In this document: piece by piece, positions 1 through 37,000 of the stretch
Numbering within the stretch: position 1 is the first letter of the stretch
How the letters are laid out: every line of letters begins with the position of its first letter
Assembly: GCA_012861695.1 (NCBI GenBank)
Contig: JAAOOA010000026.1
Span: forward strand, 9,146,661 to 9,210,660
Length of the DNA: 64,000 bases
DNA from: Trematomus loennbergii
Taxonomy: Eukaryota > Chordata > Actinopteri > Perciformes > Nototheniidae
Direction of reading: 5' to 3'
Made by a program: the position numbers and the translations under genes
Notes under the pieces: generated by a model
What the model was told of the DNA's origin: nothing
The model's database searches: none
Seen by the model: the letters and a program-made list of their open reading frames with translations, nothing else

Positions 1-555
1 TCACTCAAGTAAAGTGGGAGATTTGTTTGTCTTACAAGTTTGTCAGTATTTTATGTTAAAGGTTGCGATTAAAAAAAGTTGTACAGAATAATTAATCAGA
101 AATTCGTTGTTAATTATTATCTTTTTGAATCCCTTATTCGCTGCCAAAACCACAATATTCTGTTTTTTTAAACATGTGTTTTGTGTCTCTTTGTAGGTTG
201 GCAGTAGGCTGATACCATGCCACAAGCTAGTGCTGGCTTGTGTGATCCCTTACTTCAGGTATTTTTTTTTGTACCTTGGTACTGGCTATTTAATCTTAAA
301 ATTGATTTCATGTAACATTTATATAAAGATGCTTAGATAAATTGCTGCGTTCGTTCTGGTATATTGACATTTGGGTTCCCACAGGTCCTTGGATCCTGTG
401 TCTTTTATTATATCCGTTTCATATCTGTGAAAACACATGAACGTGGTTTTGTTGTTCTTTTGTGTAGATGGAGATGATAACAGTGTTCTAAATATAAGAA
501 CTTCTTTAGCTGAATTCAAAAATATTTGAAACTTTGTGGTAATTTCTTCCCTCAG
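1..555. other. klhl8 intron (5' part of gene off-window)
   Basis: AT-rich sequence before the first visible klhl8 exon. It ends in a polypyrimidine tract and acceptor at 551-555. I see no exon, RNA gene or recognisable repeat here. The BTB-domain start of klhl8 must lie to the left of the window. Confidence 0.6.
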
Positions 556-3500
556 GGCCATGTTCCTGTCAGAGATGTCCGAGGCTAAGCAGAACCTCAT
601 AGAGATCAAGGACTTTGATGGTGACGCCATCCAGGACCTGGTGCATTTGCTTACTCCTCAAAGCTCACATTAACTGTGGACAATGTTCAACCTCTGCTGT
701 ATGCTGCCTGCATCCTTCAGGTAATTCAAACACAACCAATCAACAACACCAAGCTTTCATGCACTTTGTCCTCCTTATTAAGGGTCTCTGAATTTTTGCT
801 TTCAGGTAATACATCATCAGTTAATCCTATTTCCGTTTATTTGCTTCATCTCAGGTGGAATTGGTGGCGAGAGCCTGCTGTGAGTACATGAAGGCCCACT
901 TTCACCCCACGAACTGCCTGGCGGTACGTACCTTCGCTGAGAGCCACAATCGTGTGGACCTGATGGACATGGCCGACCGCTACGCCTGCGAACACTTCAC
1001 TGAGGTGACGGAGTGCGAGGACTTCACCAGCGTGTCTCCCAAGCACTTGCGCACCTTGTTGTCCTCCAGCGAACTCAACATTCATTCAGAAACACAGGTG
1101 TACAACGCAGCCGTGAAATGGCTGAAGGCTAACCCGCAGCACCACGAGGACTGGCTGGAACAGATCATGTCTCAGGTCAGAGAGCGCTAAACTTAAAGTC
1201 ATCAAAGGCTGGGGTTTAGCTTAGTTTAAAGGTCTCCTATCATGCAAAATGCACTTTTCTATGTCTTTTATACATAAATCCCCGGTGTGTCAGTGGACTC
1301 ACAAAGTGTCAGAAAATAAAACCCTCTCTCTTTTCCTCCGTACCCACATCTCTTAAAACGGGGGTACAACGGAGCTGATCCAGATTTGCTGCCGATATGA
1401 CGTAATATCGGAAATGTGGGCTGCCTTTACACCAACGGCCCTATCCAGGGTTCTTACGGTCATTAAAAACCTGGAAAAGTCATGGAAATTCAAAAGGCTA
1501 ATTCCAGGCCCTGGAAAAGTTATGGAAAACAATATTTTCCCAAAGTTTTGGAAAAGTCATGGAAATGTAACTAAAGTTGCATCAAATATAATTTATATTT
1601 GATCTAATCGCCAAAATAGTAATACTATAATGATAATACATACTGTATAGTAATGAAACGTAAAATGGCATTTAACTGACGAGGTATTTAGCTGGTGAGA
1701 GATTGTAGTTCTTTAGCGTGTAGAAGCTAGTAAGCCTATATTGATTTGTTTTAGATAGGCACAACATGTTTCATATGCAGACCTTATTTTCCTGTTCCAT
1801 GTTAAAATAAACAATTTTCAGTGGTACCGCTGAGAAAGAGTCATTTTTTGGTCATGGAAAATTAGGCAAAGGTCATGGAGAAGTCATGGAAAAGTCATTG
1901 AAAATCATGGGTGAAAAAGTGTATGAACCCTGCCTATCAGAAACGTCGCTATCAGAAACAATGCGCGACGTTTTGAAAGTATATGGTCTATGTTTACATT
2001 AGCAAGCATCGCTAACACTCAGAGCTAACCTGTACTTTTTTCCGGAATCAGCAGTTCTCTAACAGGGCTGAAATAGAGGGTTATGACACTACATAGACAT
2101 TTTTTTTATATATCTGAGACCTATAATATATGCCTAAAAATGGTATAATAGGAGACCTTTAAGTAAATAAATGCTGTATTTTTCTTAAATGTGTTATACA
2201 ACCAAAAGTGATGTGTTTGAAAGTGTGTGCTCTCATTGACTTTGTGGCCTAGTTTACTGGTTATCTAATTGTTTATTGACATAACTCTGTAGAATGAGTG
2301 TTACATATATGTTCTTTAAGCTTTATTCAATCACTTTTACACCCACAATAACATGTGCATGCTGGTCTCTCCTGCAGGTGCGCCTCCCCCTGCTCCCTGT
2401 AGAGTTCCTAACGGGGTCAGTGTCTAAGGACGAGATGATTAAAGGAAACCTGAGCTGTCGCGACCTGATGGACGAAGCCAGGAACTACCACCTGCACCTT
2501 AGCAACAAGGTGGTGCTGGACTTTGAGTATACAGTCCGTACCATTCCCCGGAAACACACTGCAGGTGATGCTTATATGATGCTGGTGTTTGGCTTTGATC
2601 AACTGATTTTATGGCATTTCTAGCAACAATCAGCACTTTCTTATCATCTTTGAAAAAACAGCCACTTTCATAAAACCAAATGCCTGTTGTGCGTTGTGTT
2701 GTTACACGCTTAGTCTTGTTTTCATAACAAAAGCACAATTCCAAAAACGTATATCATTTCTGTTTTTTCATATTTGTTGACTTGAAAAAAGTGTTTATTC
2801 TGAGGTTCTTTGGGCGTTAAGTATGATGTGTGTGCTTTCCCTTTATCAACATTCTGTTATTTCCCACCTTTTTCTCCTCAGGGGTTTTGTTCTGTGTGGG
2901 GGGCCGGGGGGGTTCTGGTGACCCATTTCGCAGCATCGAGTGCTACTCCATCACCAAAAACAGCTGGTTCTTTGGTCCTGAAATGAACAGCAGACGGCGT
3001 CACGTGGGTGTCATATCTGTAGGAGGTAAGAGCTGGAAAGTAAAAGAAGGAGCAGCTGGGTTTAGAAATCAAAGAGCACAGAGCAACATCACAACATTAT
3101 CACTGTTCAGTTCATCTGAAACTAATGCAGTCTAATACAACAGTCTTTCATTCAATTCTACCTTAGTAAAGGTTAACATATTCCGTTTTGTTGAATCTGT
3201 TGTGGAGAGTTATTGATTCAACTTTATAATCATTTTGGAGGATGCAGTTTGTGGTGCTGTGTTGCATTATTCAAAAGTGTCTTTTATTATTTACATAAAC
3301 TGGCAATTGAGTGTGTGTTTTATACTTGTCTACTGCATTACCCTGACATTTAAGGTTTTAAGAATATCATCTATAAATGCTAGCTCTAATTTGCAAAGAA
3401 AAAGGTTTATGGGGAATCTGGAAAACACACTTAAAGTGAATACAGTTGACCTTTTGAACTTACCAAATGAAAACATTATCCATTCAACTTAACTTAACTT

Positions 3501-6320
3501 CCTTCTTTTGTTACTGTCTGTTTCTTTAGGCAAGGTGTATGCTGTGGGGGGCCATGATGGTACCGAACACTTGGGCAACATGGAGATGTTTGACCCCCTC
3601 ACCAACAAGTGGATGATGAAAGCCTCCATGAACACCAAGAGGTACGCAGACGCTACAATATGCGGTCCTTTCTGACTTTCTTCTTCCATTTACATTCTGG
3701 GAAAGGGGGCTATCTGAATACAAAAGAAACTCTCCAGAGAGGATGCATCTAAACGCCATTTTGGGCTGCAGTTTGGATAAGAAAAACAAAATGAATTTTC
3801 TGGTACTTGTAGCAGTGATATTAAGAAGAAAACCTTTTACAATCTCCAGTTTGATGTGCTTTATTTTGAACAACGGTTTCAAAAGAGTCTAAAGAAGATA
3901 ATCATCTCTATATTGTTGCAATTCTCCGCCTTAATAATGACACTATTTGACTGACCATTGACTGACTATTGAGTAGGATAATATGGGTGGCCAAATCCAC
4001 TTCATTGGACAAAGTCATTGAAAATATGTAATATATTTAAATACATAAAGCCTAGAATGTGTACTTTTCTTTACACTCACAGCTTGACCTCTTCAAAACC
4101 CTCCTGTCGATCTCTAAATCCTATTTGTTCTCATCCTGTTGACTCCGAAAATGTCCCTTTTTCCAACTGCATTAGTGTACTAAGAGTATTTGGGTAAAAA
4201 GCAGAAATACAGCTTTGAGCAAGGTCAGGTGTGTTTCTCAGGAGGGGTATAGCCCTGGCAGCGCTCGGTGGTCCTATCTACGCTATCGGAGGTCTGGACG
4301 ACAACTCCTGCTTCAACGATGTGGAGCGTTACGACATCGAGGGCGACTGCTGGAGCGCTGTGGCTCCGATGAACACGCCCAGAGGAGGAGTGGGATCCGT
4401 GGCGTTGGGGGTAAGACCGCAAAGAAGAAGAGAATCTCTCCTCTGGACTTTACTGCTTTATAAAGGGTTTGCAAAAGGTGCGAGTGAGTTGTGACGAAAA
4501 GAATAAGGTCCGTGGAATTCAAATGAACCTCATAACTGTATCTTATATGTTGACCAAAGTTTAAAGAGGCATTTCATTACTACGGCAGAATACCCTGCCA
4601 TGTGTCCCGTGATGGCTTGAGAAACATTCATTGTGAGATTCTGTGCCCTCAGTGTTGTCTGTCAGAGAACTTATACGTGTGTTTATATGTGCGCAGCTTA
4701 TCGTGCATACTGACCCTCGGCTTAACTGTCCTTGAAAAGTCAAAAGTTGTAATGTCTGTTCTAACACTCATATTTCCATCTTGTGCCAGAGTTTCATGTA
4801 CGCAGTGGGAGGCAACGATGGCGTGGCGTCACTGTCCAGCGTGGAGCGGTTCAACCCCCACCTCAACAAGTGGACGGAGGTCAGCGAGATGGGCCAACGG
4901 CGGGCGGGAAACGGAGTCAGCAAGCTGAACGGCTGCCTCTACGTAGTGGGTGAGAAGAATAAATAAAGATGAACTCCAGATGCCCGTAACAAAAGCAGAA
5001 CTGATCACTAGCCAGATATTGTTGTTACCACACACTAGTTCCAGATGTATTCTGTCTACATCTGCTTGAACTGCTGTGACTGGACTCACTGCTTTTCTAT
5101 AACCCAAAGTCACATGCCTCCTAGATACACACCCTACAATTATATACACAAATGCGTGAATCAGGGAGGCAAAAGTTCATGTTTTGTAAAGCCAGCTGGA
5201 GACTCATTAACAGAGTGTGAGGATTTGATTTTTATTGTACCACTGGAGTTTGAAGAGTTATTCAAGGTCCATTAAAACATCTGTTGAGCATTGTGCCTGG
5301 ACAGTAGCCAAAATCATCTTGTCCTGTGCCTGCACTATAAACAACAACATCATCGTTGTTACACCTAAACGTTTTGTTTGCCACTTTGTTATTCTTTTCG
5401 TGTGATTTACATACATTTGAGCTTTTTCACAAAGTCTTGGGATTTTTAATAATTGTGTTCCTCGTATTTCCTGAAGGCGGTTTCGATGACAATTCACCGC
5501 TGAGTTCTGTCGAGCGTTTCGACCCACGAATGCACCGCTGGGAGTACGTGTCCGAGCTGACCACCCGCGGGGGGGGTCGGGGTCGCCACTGTGATGGGAA
5601 GAGTGTTCGCAGTCGGGGGGCATAACGGGAACATCTACCTGAACACAGTGGAGGCCTTTGAGCCTCGAATGAACAGGTGAGGAGGAGATGCTATTTCCTA
5701 AATTATAGAAGATAATATATCGATTTGGTGTCATCAATCATCTCCAATAACCAATCAGAATCAACTGTAGGTGCCCCGTCAGCCAAGGTTAGCATCACCC
5801 TGCATAATAACCTAGATAATACAATAGCTGAGGGAGACCAGTGCATGAAAAGAAAACACAAACAACGACAATTAAAATGTAATTATGGCTTTACGATGCT
5901 CATTCAGACAAACAACTGAAAATACAAACAAATAACACAAACCCTGATATAAGCATACTACACATCAGAACAATGTTAAGGCCACCAAGCAGATATTTGA
6001 GGTGAAAGATGTGTTAAGTCTCCTGAATGATGTCACCTGAGCATTCAAATGGGATGACACGTCATGGTATTCTAGCCTGAAAAACAGTATAATGAACTTT
6101 TGTTTGCCACAATAATCCAGCTAGATTAAAGAGCGCCTCTTTAATGTCAGGACTGTCGGCACGTCTTCTGATGACTGTGGCTCTGTTTCTGTCCAGGTGG
6201 GAGCTGGTGGGCTCCGTGTCTCACTGCCGGGCCGGGGCGGGGGTGGCGGTGTGCTCGTCTCACGTCAGTCAGATCAGAGACGTCGGCCAGGGCTCCAGCA
6301 ACGTGGCCAACTGCATGTGA
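556..6320 (+). CDS. klhl8: Kelch-like protein 8, 3' part (BTB end, BACK, six kelch repeats)
   Basis: Substrate adaptor of a cullin-3 E3 ubiquitin ligase (family knowledge). Exons seen: 556-720, 855-1175, 2378-2564, 2882-3025, 3530-3641, 4242-4410, 4790-4949, 5477-5676 and 6197-6320, all with GT-AG borders. The first exon reads AMFLSEMSEAKQNLIEI, the end of the BTB domain; 855-2564 give the BACK region (EYMKAHFHPTNCLAVRTFAE); later exons give kelch blades with paired glycines (AVGGHDG, AIGGLDDN, AVGGNDG, VVGGFDD, AVGGHNG). The protein ends SSNVANCM then TGA at 6318-6320. Two exons have broken frames: the T run at 646-648 is one base short, and 5563-5576 (C/G runs) is off by one or two bases. 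Flanking exon phases agree with repair inside those exons only, so I read the gene as intact. BTB start is off-window. Confidence 0.95.
1228..2160. mobile_element. TIR element (family copy A) in klhl8 intron
   Basis: The left end AAAGGTCTCCTATCATGC and right end TATAATAGGAGACCTTT are inverted repeats. The interior near the left end matches the elements at 62214 and 63807 (CATGCAAAATGCACTTTT, then CCCCGGTGT and AGTGTCAGAAAA). This copy is longer because another element is nested at 1446-1932. Non-autonomous: no transposase is visible. I cannot name the family with certainty. Confidence 0.8.
1446..1932. mobile_element. Nested MITE with CAGGGTTC/GAACCCTG termini
   Basis: Begins CAGGGTTCTTACGGTCAT and ends GTGTATGAACCCTG. 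It is flanked on both sides by CCTATC, which is probably part of a target-site duplication. The interior repeats variants of GGAAAAGTCATGGAAAT many times, on both sides. Inserted into the older element 1228-2160. Confidence 0.7.
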
Positions 6321-8000
6321 CCCCCCCCCACTGACCACCAGGTGACTGACTGCCAGGCCTCCTTCAGATCTGACCACCGCACAAGCACACAACACAAAGC
6401 ACACACACAGTGACGGAGTGACATCACTGCGTCACTGTCCCTGAACGCCAGCCTCAAACTGTTTTGGGAAGACGTTCAGTTTGCACACAGTGATGGAGGA
6501 ATGTTAGGGACTGACTTGAAGTGCACATCTGACAAATCTGAGGGGTTTTTCTTGACTCCTGCTGGTGTTATTTGCAATCAGTGATGTAGTATTTTGTACT
6601 GTATTTTATTTGTTTGACTGCCTTTTACCTCGGAACATAGTAACTGAAACTATTTAGTATTTAATGCTAACATGTCGAGAATGAAAGGTTATTTTTGGGG
6701 GATTTGGTTTAACTGCACATTGTGAATGTGGACTGTATAAAAGCCAGTATGGACGCATTTCTTCTTTTAGTTTACAGTTGTTTTCATTATACACAGATAT
6801 GTGGCAGATAAGTGATTTAACAAAAGAAAAATCATCAAACTGGATTCACTTTTGCAGTGCAGCGTGTGCAGCGTGTGCAGCGTGTGCAGCGTGTGCAGCG
6901 TGTGCACCAGTCTGAAATATGATGATAAGATGTCGATAACATTTCCAAGATTCCTGAGATCTTATGCTAATCACTAAGACTGTTTAAAAGTGCAGAATGA
7001 ATCCATCGGCAGCAGCCAGCTGGACCACACTGCAGCAGATGTAGCTGCCTGTTTATGTGTTTGAGCAATCACTGACCGGGACAATCAGGTGTGTGTGAGG
7101 CGACGGGTCCGACGAATTCACCGCTGCAAACGCCAAGCACAAAAACGTGCGTTCCAGGACGCTGTCGATGCAAACCTGGCTGAACGCCTGCTGAACCCCG
7201 AGTGGAACTCCTTAACCTCTCCCTCAGAGTAGAGGAGGTGTGACTGGCTGAGAGTCGGGGACTGATCAGAGCAATACGGTGCGCCTCTACACTTCTTTTC
7301 CAGTTTTACATTATTGTACAGAGAAGATTTGTGTTTGACGATAGCTGGACTGTCAGAAATCCTAATCAGAGTGCTTTCAGATGTGTGAGAGGCAGCTGAG
7401 GTTTACAGACGGTTGCGCTATATTTTAATATATGGACATTTTGTATAATAATAAAAATAGGTGTATCTTTGGTATTATCCTTTACTACACTCTTATCTAA
7501 TCCATTGCTGTGCACTATTTTCCTAGAATAGATGTGAGGTCTGAGTATATTTTTGTCCTAAATGGAGAATTTCACGTTATTCATGTTATAAGTTTGAAGA
7601 TGTTTATTTAACACTCGATTTCTATTCTATCTATCTATGGAAAAATTAATCATTTCTGGCAACAGTTTGGTTTTTTCAGAATAGTTTGACAGTGATGGCT
7701 TTTACAGAAGTGCTATATACAATTGATTAGAAACAGCTGTTATTGCACAGTTTGTGTCCTGCCGGTAATCATTTTGGTGCATATTATAAACATGGTACAT
7801 CGTTTTTACACCAAACTTAAAACAAAAACTTGATGCCAACTTTGTTAGCAAATGAGCCAGAATCTCCTTTTGTACGTTTTTTTGTAAACTTTACTGTACT
7901 TTGTGTTCCTCCTCCTTTCTTCACTACTTCCATATTGTTCTTTTTATTCACATGGTATTGGTACATTGGGAAAATAAAGTTATGTGTAAAGATTATTATT
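6321..8000 (+). other. klhl8: klhl8 3' UTR
   Basis: Non-coding sequence after the klhl8 stop. The first good polyadenylation signal is AATAAA at 7973-7978, so the UTR is about 1.7 kb. A second AATAAA at 8692-8697 could give a longer form. It holds a 9-bp minisatellite at 6853-6906. No ORF in it resembles a protein I know. Confidence 0.6.
6853..6906. repeat. 9-bp minisatellite (GTGCAGCGT)n
   Basis: About six head-to-tail copies of GTGCAGCGT within the klhl8 3' UTR, almost identical to each other. Confidence 0.9.
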
Positions 8001-9094
8001 GGGAATCCTCTTTTTCTTCTGTATTTGTCCATTTTGACTCACAGAAAACTGGTACAAAAAAAACCAATCGGCACTAAATGACCCGTCACTCCTCACACTG
8101 CTTTAAACTAAAGAGCACCTGAAACTGTCGGGTGTGCATTTTTTTCTCATGAGATTCATAAAATAATTATTTCTGAAACGTAGGTTCGGGGAAAGCTCCT
8201 GATGCCGTGTCTGCTGAGCAATACAACATCTGAGAATCTGATATCAAATGAGCCTTTTATCGTTTTGTAACAACAGGTTGGAGAAGGCAGAGGTGTGGCA
8301 GTATAACCTTTATTAGTTGACATGTGGTTGTTATAAAGTCTCTTGTGGACTTGGGTCACTGGGTCAAATGTGAGGGGCACACTTTTTACATACAATCATT
8401 TGTTTACATACATTTGTGACGTTCAAGAGACATTATATTACCCTCTGTTTGTTTGTATTTTCATTATTATTGTTATGTTGTACTATGTAATATGACCTAA
8501 GTTCTGGCCCTGCACACAGCTCACAGAACTTCTACTATTTCAATAACAATTATTTAGTACAAAGAGTGAAATTGCACAAAAAGAAAAATGCTTTAAATAG
8601 ATATATGTCCGGCCTTTAACCTTCATTAGGTAAGTGCAGTAAGTCAGGATTTTGTTACCTTAAAATTCATTCAGCAAGAAGTTACATGCAAAATAAAATT
8701 ACTTTCAACTTTAAGAAAATGTCCAATATGTGTTTTTATTGTTAGCAAAAGCTACTTTTTGTTAAATTAAATAAAAATGTTTTATCCTTATTGCACATAA
8801 TGGAATCACATTTCCAACATACCATTCAAATGTACAGTATTTGTTGTCAAACTGCTGTGGGTTGTAACGTAGAAAATGAGTAAGGAGGTCAAGTGTCTGT
8901 CATCTGTGTTTTACTGCTTTCAGTCTTTGGACCCGGCTGGATGCTGAAAAGAGGGGAACCAAAGAGAGGATGCTCAGAGGTCTGCACACTGGGAGAGGGA
9001 GCACATCACAGACTGTTCAGAGGGGTTTGAAAAGAAACTTGAAGTTGTTAGTATGTGTAGAAACACATCTTGAGAAGTGAACACAGAAATAAAA

Positions 9095-31867
<22,773 letters not shown>

Positions 31868-34041
31868 ACCATCATTTATGTTTTGTACAGTTCATTGAAA
31901 TTCCATGTTTTTGTAAACAAATCACTGATAATGTCCCTTTTAAGTATAAAGAATGCAATAGGATTCACCTCATTTGTACAGTATATATATTGCAATATAC
32001 TCATAAGATATTAAAACTTTGTTTTCCTATGTTGCACTTACATTTTCCGTGCTCAGCTGTTGTTATGTCTACAATAATTCAGTTATTTACTGACCTTTAC
32101 AACCAAATTGTGTAATCTTGTTTTCTTTCTGAAAATAAGAGTAAGCAGTAATAAATTATAAGTTAACAAAAATGATTTCCAGTGTTTATTCATCTCTGCA
32201 AAAAAAATGTTTTACATATTTTACAAAAAAGGGAAAGCATCCTTCAAAACCTTTTCTGAACAATTTCTCAGTAAATAATTATTTGGACAAGAAGTGTAAA
32301 CTGTTGCAGAGTAATTCATAAACAATCGAAGATGATGGAAGGAAAGCCACAGGTTGGAAAAGACATGAAAACATCTGAAATGCTTCTGTGCAGTGTAGAC
32401 ATCTGCAGTAAGAAACACTCAGGATCATTTCTCCTGCATCCTGCTGATGATCTAAACATCAAATAATCCCAAATGCCACGGCCCAGTGACCTTGCTCCGT
32501 ATTTAAAAAAAATGTCGCTACACTTTATGCAACAATGTAAATTCATGAACACTTTGTGATCCTCGTGTTAGCCCTTTTTGATGTGTAATTGCACACAGAC
32601 ATACAAACTCAATTACCTGCAAAACGTTTCAAAATGTGTTAATCAAAAGCAATGTTTCTTTTACTGCATCACCATTTCATACTGATTATTTTAGTATCCA
32701 TTTTAAATTGTCATAACAACACCACCTCAATAAAAATTTGAACCAACAAAACTCAAGCTTTATTTTTTTAGAATCAAAGTTACAATAAACTAAAGTAAAG
32801 ACTAGCACAGTCCTGCCAGTCTTTGGGATCAAGTTGTTCTTATGTCCAATAACGCTCTGAAATTAACAACAAATACTCAACAAAGTGCATTCTGTAGTAA
32901 GCTATAGTTTGGCCTTTTATTCTACTCGCACACATTTAGTAAACATATTGAAACTCAACATTTGCTAATCAACAAACATGTGGGAAACAGAGAAAAGCAG
33001 CTTCCTGGTGCAAAAACAAATAAAGGGAACACTACTGTCGTTTCATCTGTTGAACAATGTGGCAGTCCCACTATACTTGAAAGGTAACTCAAACTCGGCT
33101 AATATCAACCACTACTTCCAACACTAGAACTAAAAAAATCCAATATGTAAAATGATTGCCCCTTTTTTTGTTCTTGCATTGTTTACCGTACCTAATGTTT
33201 GTATAACTTACATTAGTGGGCACAAGTGCAATTCTTTTACCTGGGTGACAAGAATAAAATCGAGCCTGCTTTGGACTGACCAACTAGTCAGTAATTGTCA
33301 TAATCAGCCTGAGAAAGATGGCAAACCACTTCTGATCCTGAGCCATCATAATACAAATCCTTATTATTCATGCTCAGATGTCTCTTTGTTTTGGACAGCA
33401 CTCACGCTGTATTCATTAATTTATTAAACTCATACTGTATTAATCCCCACTGATTTGTAGGGGAAATACAATGCAGAATTCAAACGGACTCATTTTGAGA
33501 GAAATTCAATAACAATTGTGATACATTGAAACAATGGTTTTAGTGCCTTGTAGTGACAACAGTTGTGATCATAAACAAGATTTGTGTCAGAACTTGCATG
33601 AGGCTGGGGCTGCCACCAAACGGCAATTTTGGTTACATTCGATGTGCTCCCATCCAAATGTAGTTAAGGTCACACCTGAATAAATTGATGATTCAAACAC
33701 ATGAACTGATGAAGAGGAACAGGAAGATACACCGTGGGTACAAGACATGAAGTGTGTGTATAACCACAGATGTAACACATGTTCATAAAAGTGCCAGAGA
33801 GAAAGAGAGACACGAGCGGACATGAGAGAAAACAATAAATAACAAGTGCATTGATCAGTGGTGTATTCTCAGGGACACACCACATGAGATGAGATAACGT
33901 CCATGTGAAGTAAAGAAGCCTGGCACAAGCCTGAGGGATAGTCCAGCTCAGAGTGTGACACACTGAGGCGAGGTGAGGTAAAGGTAGAGAGGGGCAGCAC
34001 AAAGGGTTTGCAGGTACTCTTTGACGAGAGCAGGTGGATAG
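31868..34041. other. Tail-to-tail intergenic space and 3' UTRs
   Basis: The receptor 3' UTR probably ends after AATAAA at 32150-32155. Towards aff1, the minus strand carries AATAAA-type signals (plus-strand TTTATT near 32759), so the aff1 3' UTR may cover about 1.2 kb. I see no gene between them. Confidence 0.55.
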
Positions 34042-37000
34042 TCAGTTTACCTTTTGGCTGTCCAGCCTCAGCCAGTGGACGCCCTGTCTCGTGTAGCGCA
34101 CCACAGAGCTCATACTGGAAGTTAGGCTCAATGCACCCATGACTGAGTCCAGCTCTGTCAGCAAACCTGAAACATACAGAGATATTCAAAACATCACAAT
34201 TCATTAAGATGCTATACAGATTTTTTTTCAGGAGTAAAATGTGTTGTATAGAATATGAAAAATAAGTCATAATATAGCATATTGAAAATGTTGGAAAACA
34301 AAAAAGTCAAAATTAAGAAAAAAGTCACAGTACAGTATTTAGAAAATAATAAAAGTAATAGTAATATGTTGGAAAAAAAGTATAGTATGTCGAGAAATAA
34401 AAGAAAGTCAAAGAAAGTTATAGCATACTGTACTTTGTCGAAAATTATGAAGAATTTCATAATATAGTATGCCGCAAATATTTTTTGAAAGAAAAGTCAT
34501 AATGTAGGATCTCATAAAAAAAGATAAAATAGTATGTTGAAAAGAATTCATAGTATAGTATTTCAAAAAGGGTCATAGTATTGTATTTTGGAAATATTGT
34601 TTAAAAAAGGTCTTAAAAATATCTTAAATATCTTAAAAATATAATGAAAAGCATTCATAGCATAGTATGTAGAAAATATCCCAATAAAGTCATAGTTTAG
34701 TACATCAAAAAAGCAAGAAGTAGTATAGCATGTTGAAACATTTGACAAAAGATCACAATGTAGTTTGTTAAAAAATATGGAAAAAGTCATACTATTACTT
34801 TATGTTTTCATGTTTACAGTCTGTTTTTCGTATACTCTTACCGCTGCCTTTCTGCGACAGTTCCTCCGCCTGGTCCCAGATGTCATGAGCGCTTAAAACT
34901 AATGTAGTGATGTTGACGTAGGTGAATGCCACTTGTCCAATGGCCTGAGGAACCGTCACAGTGCTGCCCACAGGGTCCACACCCGACCCGCTGTGGCCGG
35001 AGCCGGGACCAAAGCTGCTGGACGTGTTGGCTGGAGAAGGCATGTTGGGCATGTAGGACGGGGTGTGTGTGACTCTGAAAAAACACCAGTAAAAAGATGT
35101 GAACTTTTGATTACATATTACAGCTTAGTGCAATACACCTAAAAAGAGAAAGTACCATGCAAAGTAGACAACTTACTTTGGTGTTAAAACAGGAGGATCG
35201 TGAGTTGTTGAGTTCTGAAATGTCCAAATTATAACTATAATTACATAGTGACTACTTTTCCAACTCTGTACAAACATGTAATAACATTTTGTTTTATTTA
35301 GATATGACCTAATCAAATTGCAAAACAATTACAATGGCATAAGAAATGAATATGTAATACTTACACTGAAGTGGTCGGTGAGGGTCTTCGAATACTTGAG
35401 GGCAATTTTGTGTTTGTGGCGAAACATTGTCATCTGCAAGAGGGACTGGCACTTCAAACTGCAAGACACAATTCAATGTTCATACATTGTTTAGAATGTG
35501 CACGATTCATTATTGCATATACAGTTATTGTAAAGACAAACAATACAATGACGTTTTTATACTTTACGATTACAATGATTTCTTAATGCCTGACATATAT
35601 ATATATATATATATAATATGACACACTTTACTATACATTCTTGTGAATTTACAGCTTTTTTATAATACTGTATGGCATTCTATGACTTAATTACATTTAT
35701 GACAGACTTTAATATGACTACACATATGTAATATTTAGACAAGAATAGATGGTGAAAAAGCTTTAAACAGAAATGAAGCTAAAGAGGAGAAACATTTAAC
35801 CAGTTATATTGTGTACTTTTTATAAGACATTCTATTTTGTGAAGCAGCTATTTAAAAGCACAAAAGGTATAATCTACAACTCACCATAAAGCAAAAAAGT
35901 CTTTTTCTGCAGCAGTAGCAGAGGCATCCACTGAGTTTCTAAGTTTCAGTACAAACCTGTAAAAATGAAGCATATACATATATAAAGGTTTGTCTATTGG
36001 ATCAATGAAAGTCATCAATAGTGCAGACGGTAATGATGAATGTTATCGTACTTGAGCAGTTCCACTGTTTCTGCAAACATAGTGTAGGAAGACGTTGAAA
36101 TGTGTGGATCTTTCTCCATGGCAATACCACTTTCGACAAAGAACATGGCCGCATCCAGGTAGTTAAAAGCTTTGATCAGCTTATCTGACTGCAGAGATAG
36201 ACACATACAGTTTGGTTATATGTTCCTAGTATCATCGCGTAGAAATGTGCAGTAATACGAGTTAATAACCTCATAACAAACACAAATAACTTACCTCTAC
36301 GTCTGCTTTGTGCTTCAGCTTTTTGGCCTCTTTTATGTAATGCTTCACTGGATACTGCCTGTAGGTGAAAAGAGCTTTATCAACAAACAACACTAAACAC
36401 CTCAAAAACAATACAAGTTTTATCATTATGAATTGTTAATACTGTAGCAACAACTTCCTTCAAAACAAGAATATAAAAACTAAAAAACATGTTAACAATT
36501 TAAACTCCAGTAATACCTTTTGAGAAAATGTGGGATTGAATTAACCCAAATATTTCGATAGAAATTGAAGACATAAACATTTTTTGGAGATTGTCCAGAC
36601 AAATGAAAAACTGTAGTTTAGAACAACTTAGCAGCTCCACAGAAATCATTTTTTACCTCCCCTCAACTCTGAGCAAGGGCCTTTTGCTCAAAGCTCCCCT
36701 GGGGGTCTGTGAAGATGATGGGACAGCAGGGGTGCTCTTTTGGGGCTTCTGCTAGGATTGAAGGGCAGATGTACGTTTACAATTTGAATGGTTTAGCATT
36801 TCATGGAAACAAATTGAGAGCATTTTTCACTGGTTACAATCCCTAAAACCATGAGATCGTTCAGAGGCTTGCCTTGGGGGGGAAAGCCAAACACAAAAGA
36901 TTGGTGCTTATATCCCGTTACCTTTTCAAAGTGTGGTTGTTCGGCATGCTTTCCGCCGCTCTTCTTGTGCTTCTGGGAGTCCTTGCTCTTTGCTGCCTCC

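Noticed and set aside
846..1085. Minus-strand ORF opposite the klhl8 BACK exon
   Set aside because: Shadow of the real exon on the other strand. The same applies to minus ORFs opposite most receptor and kelch exons.
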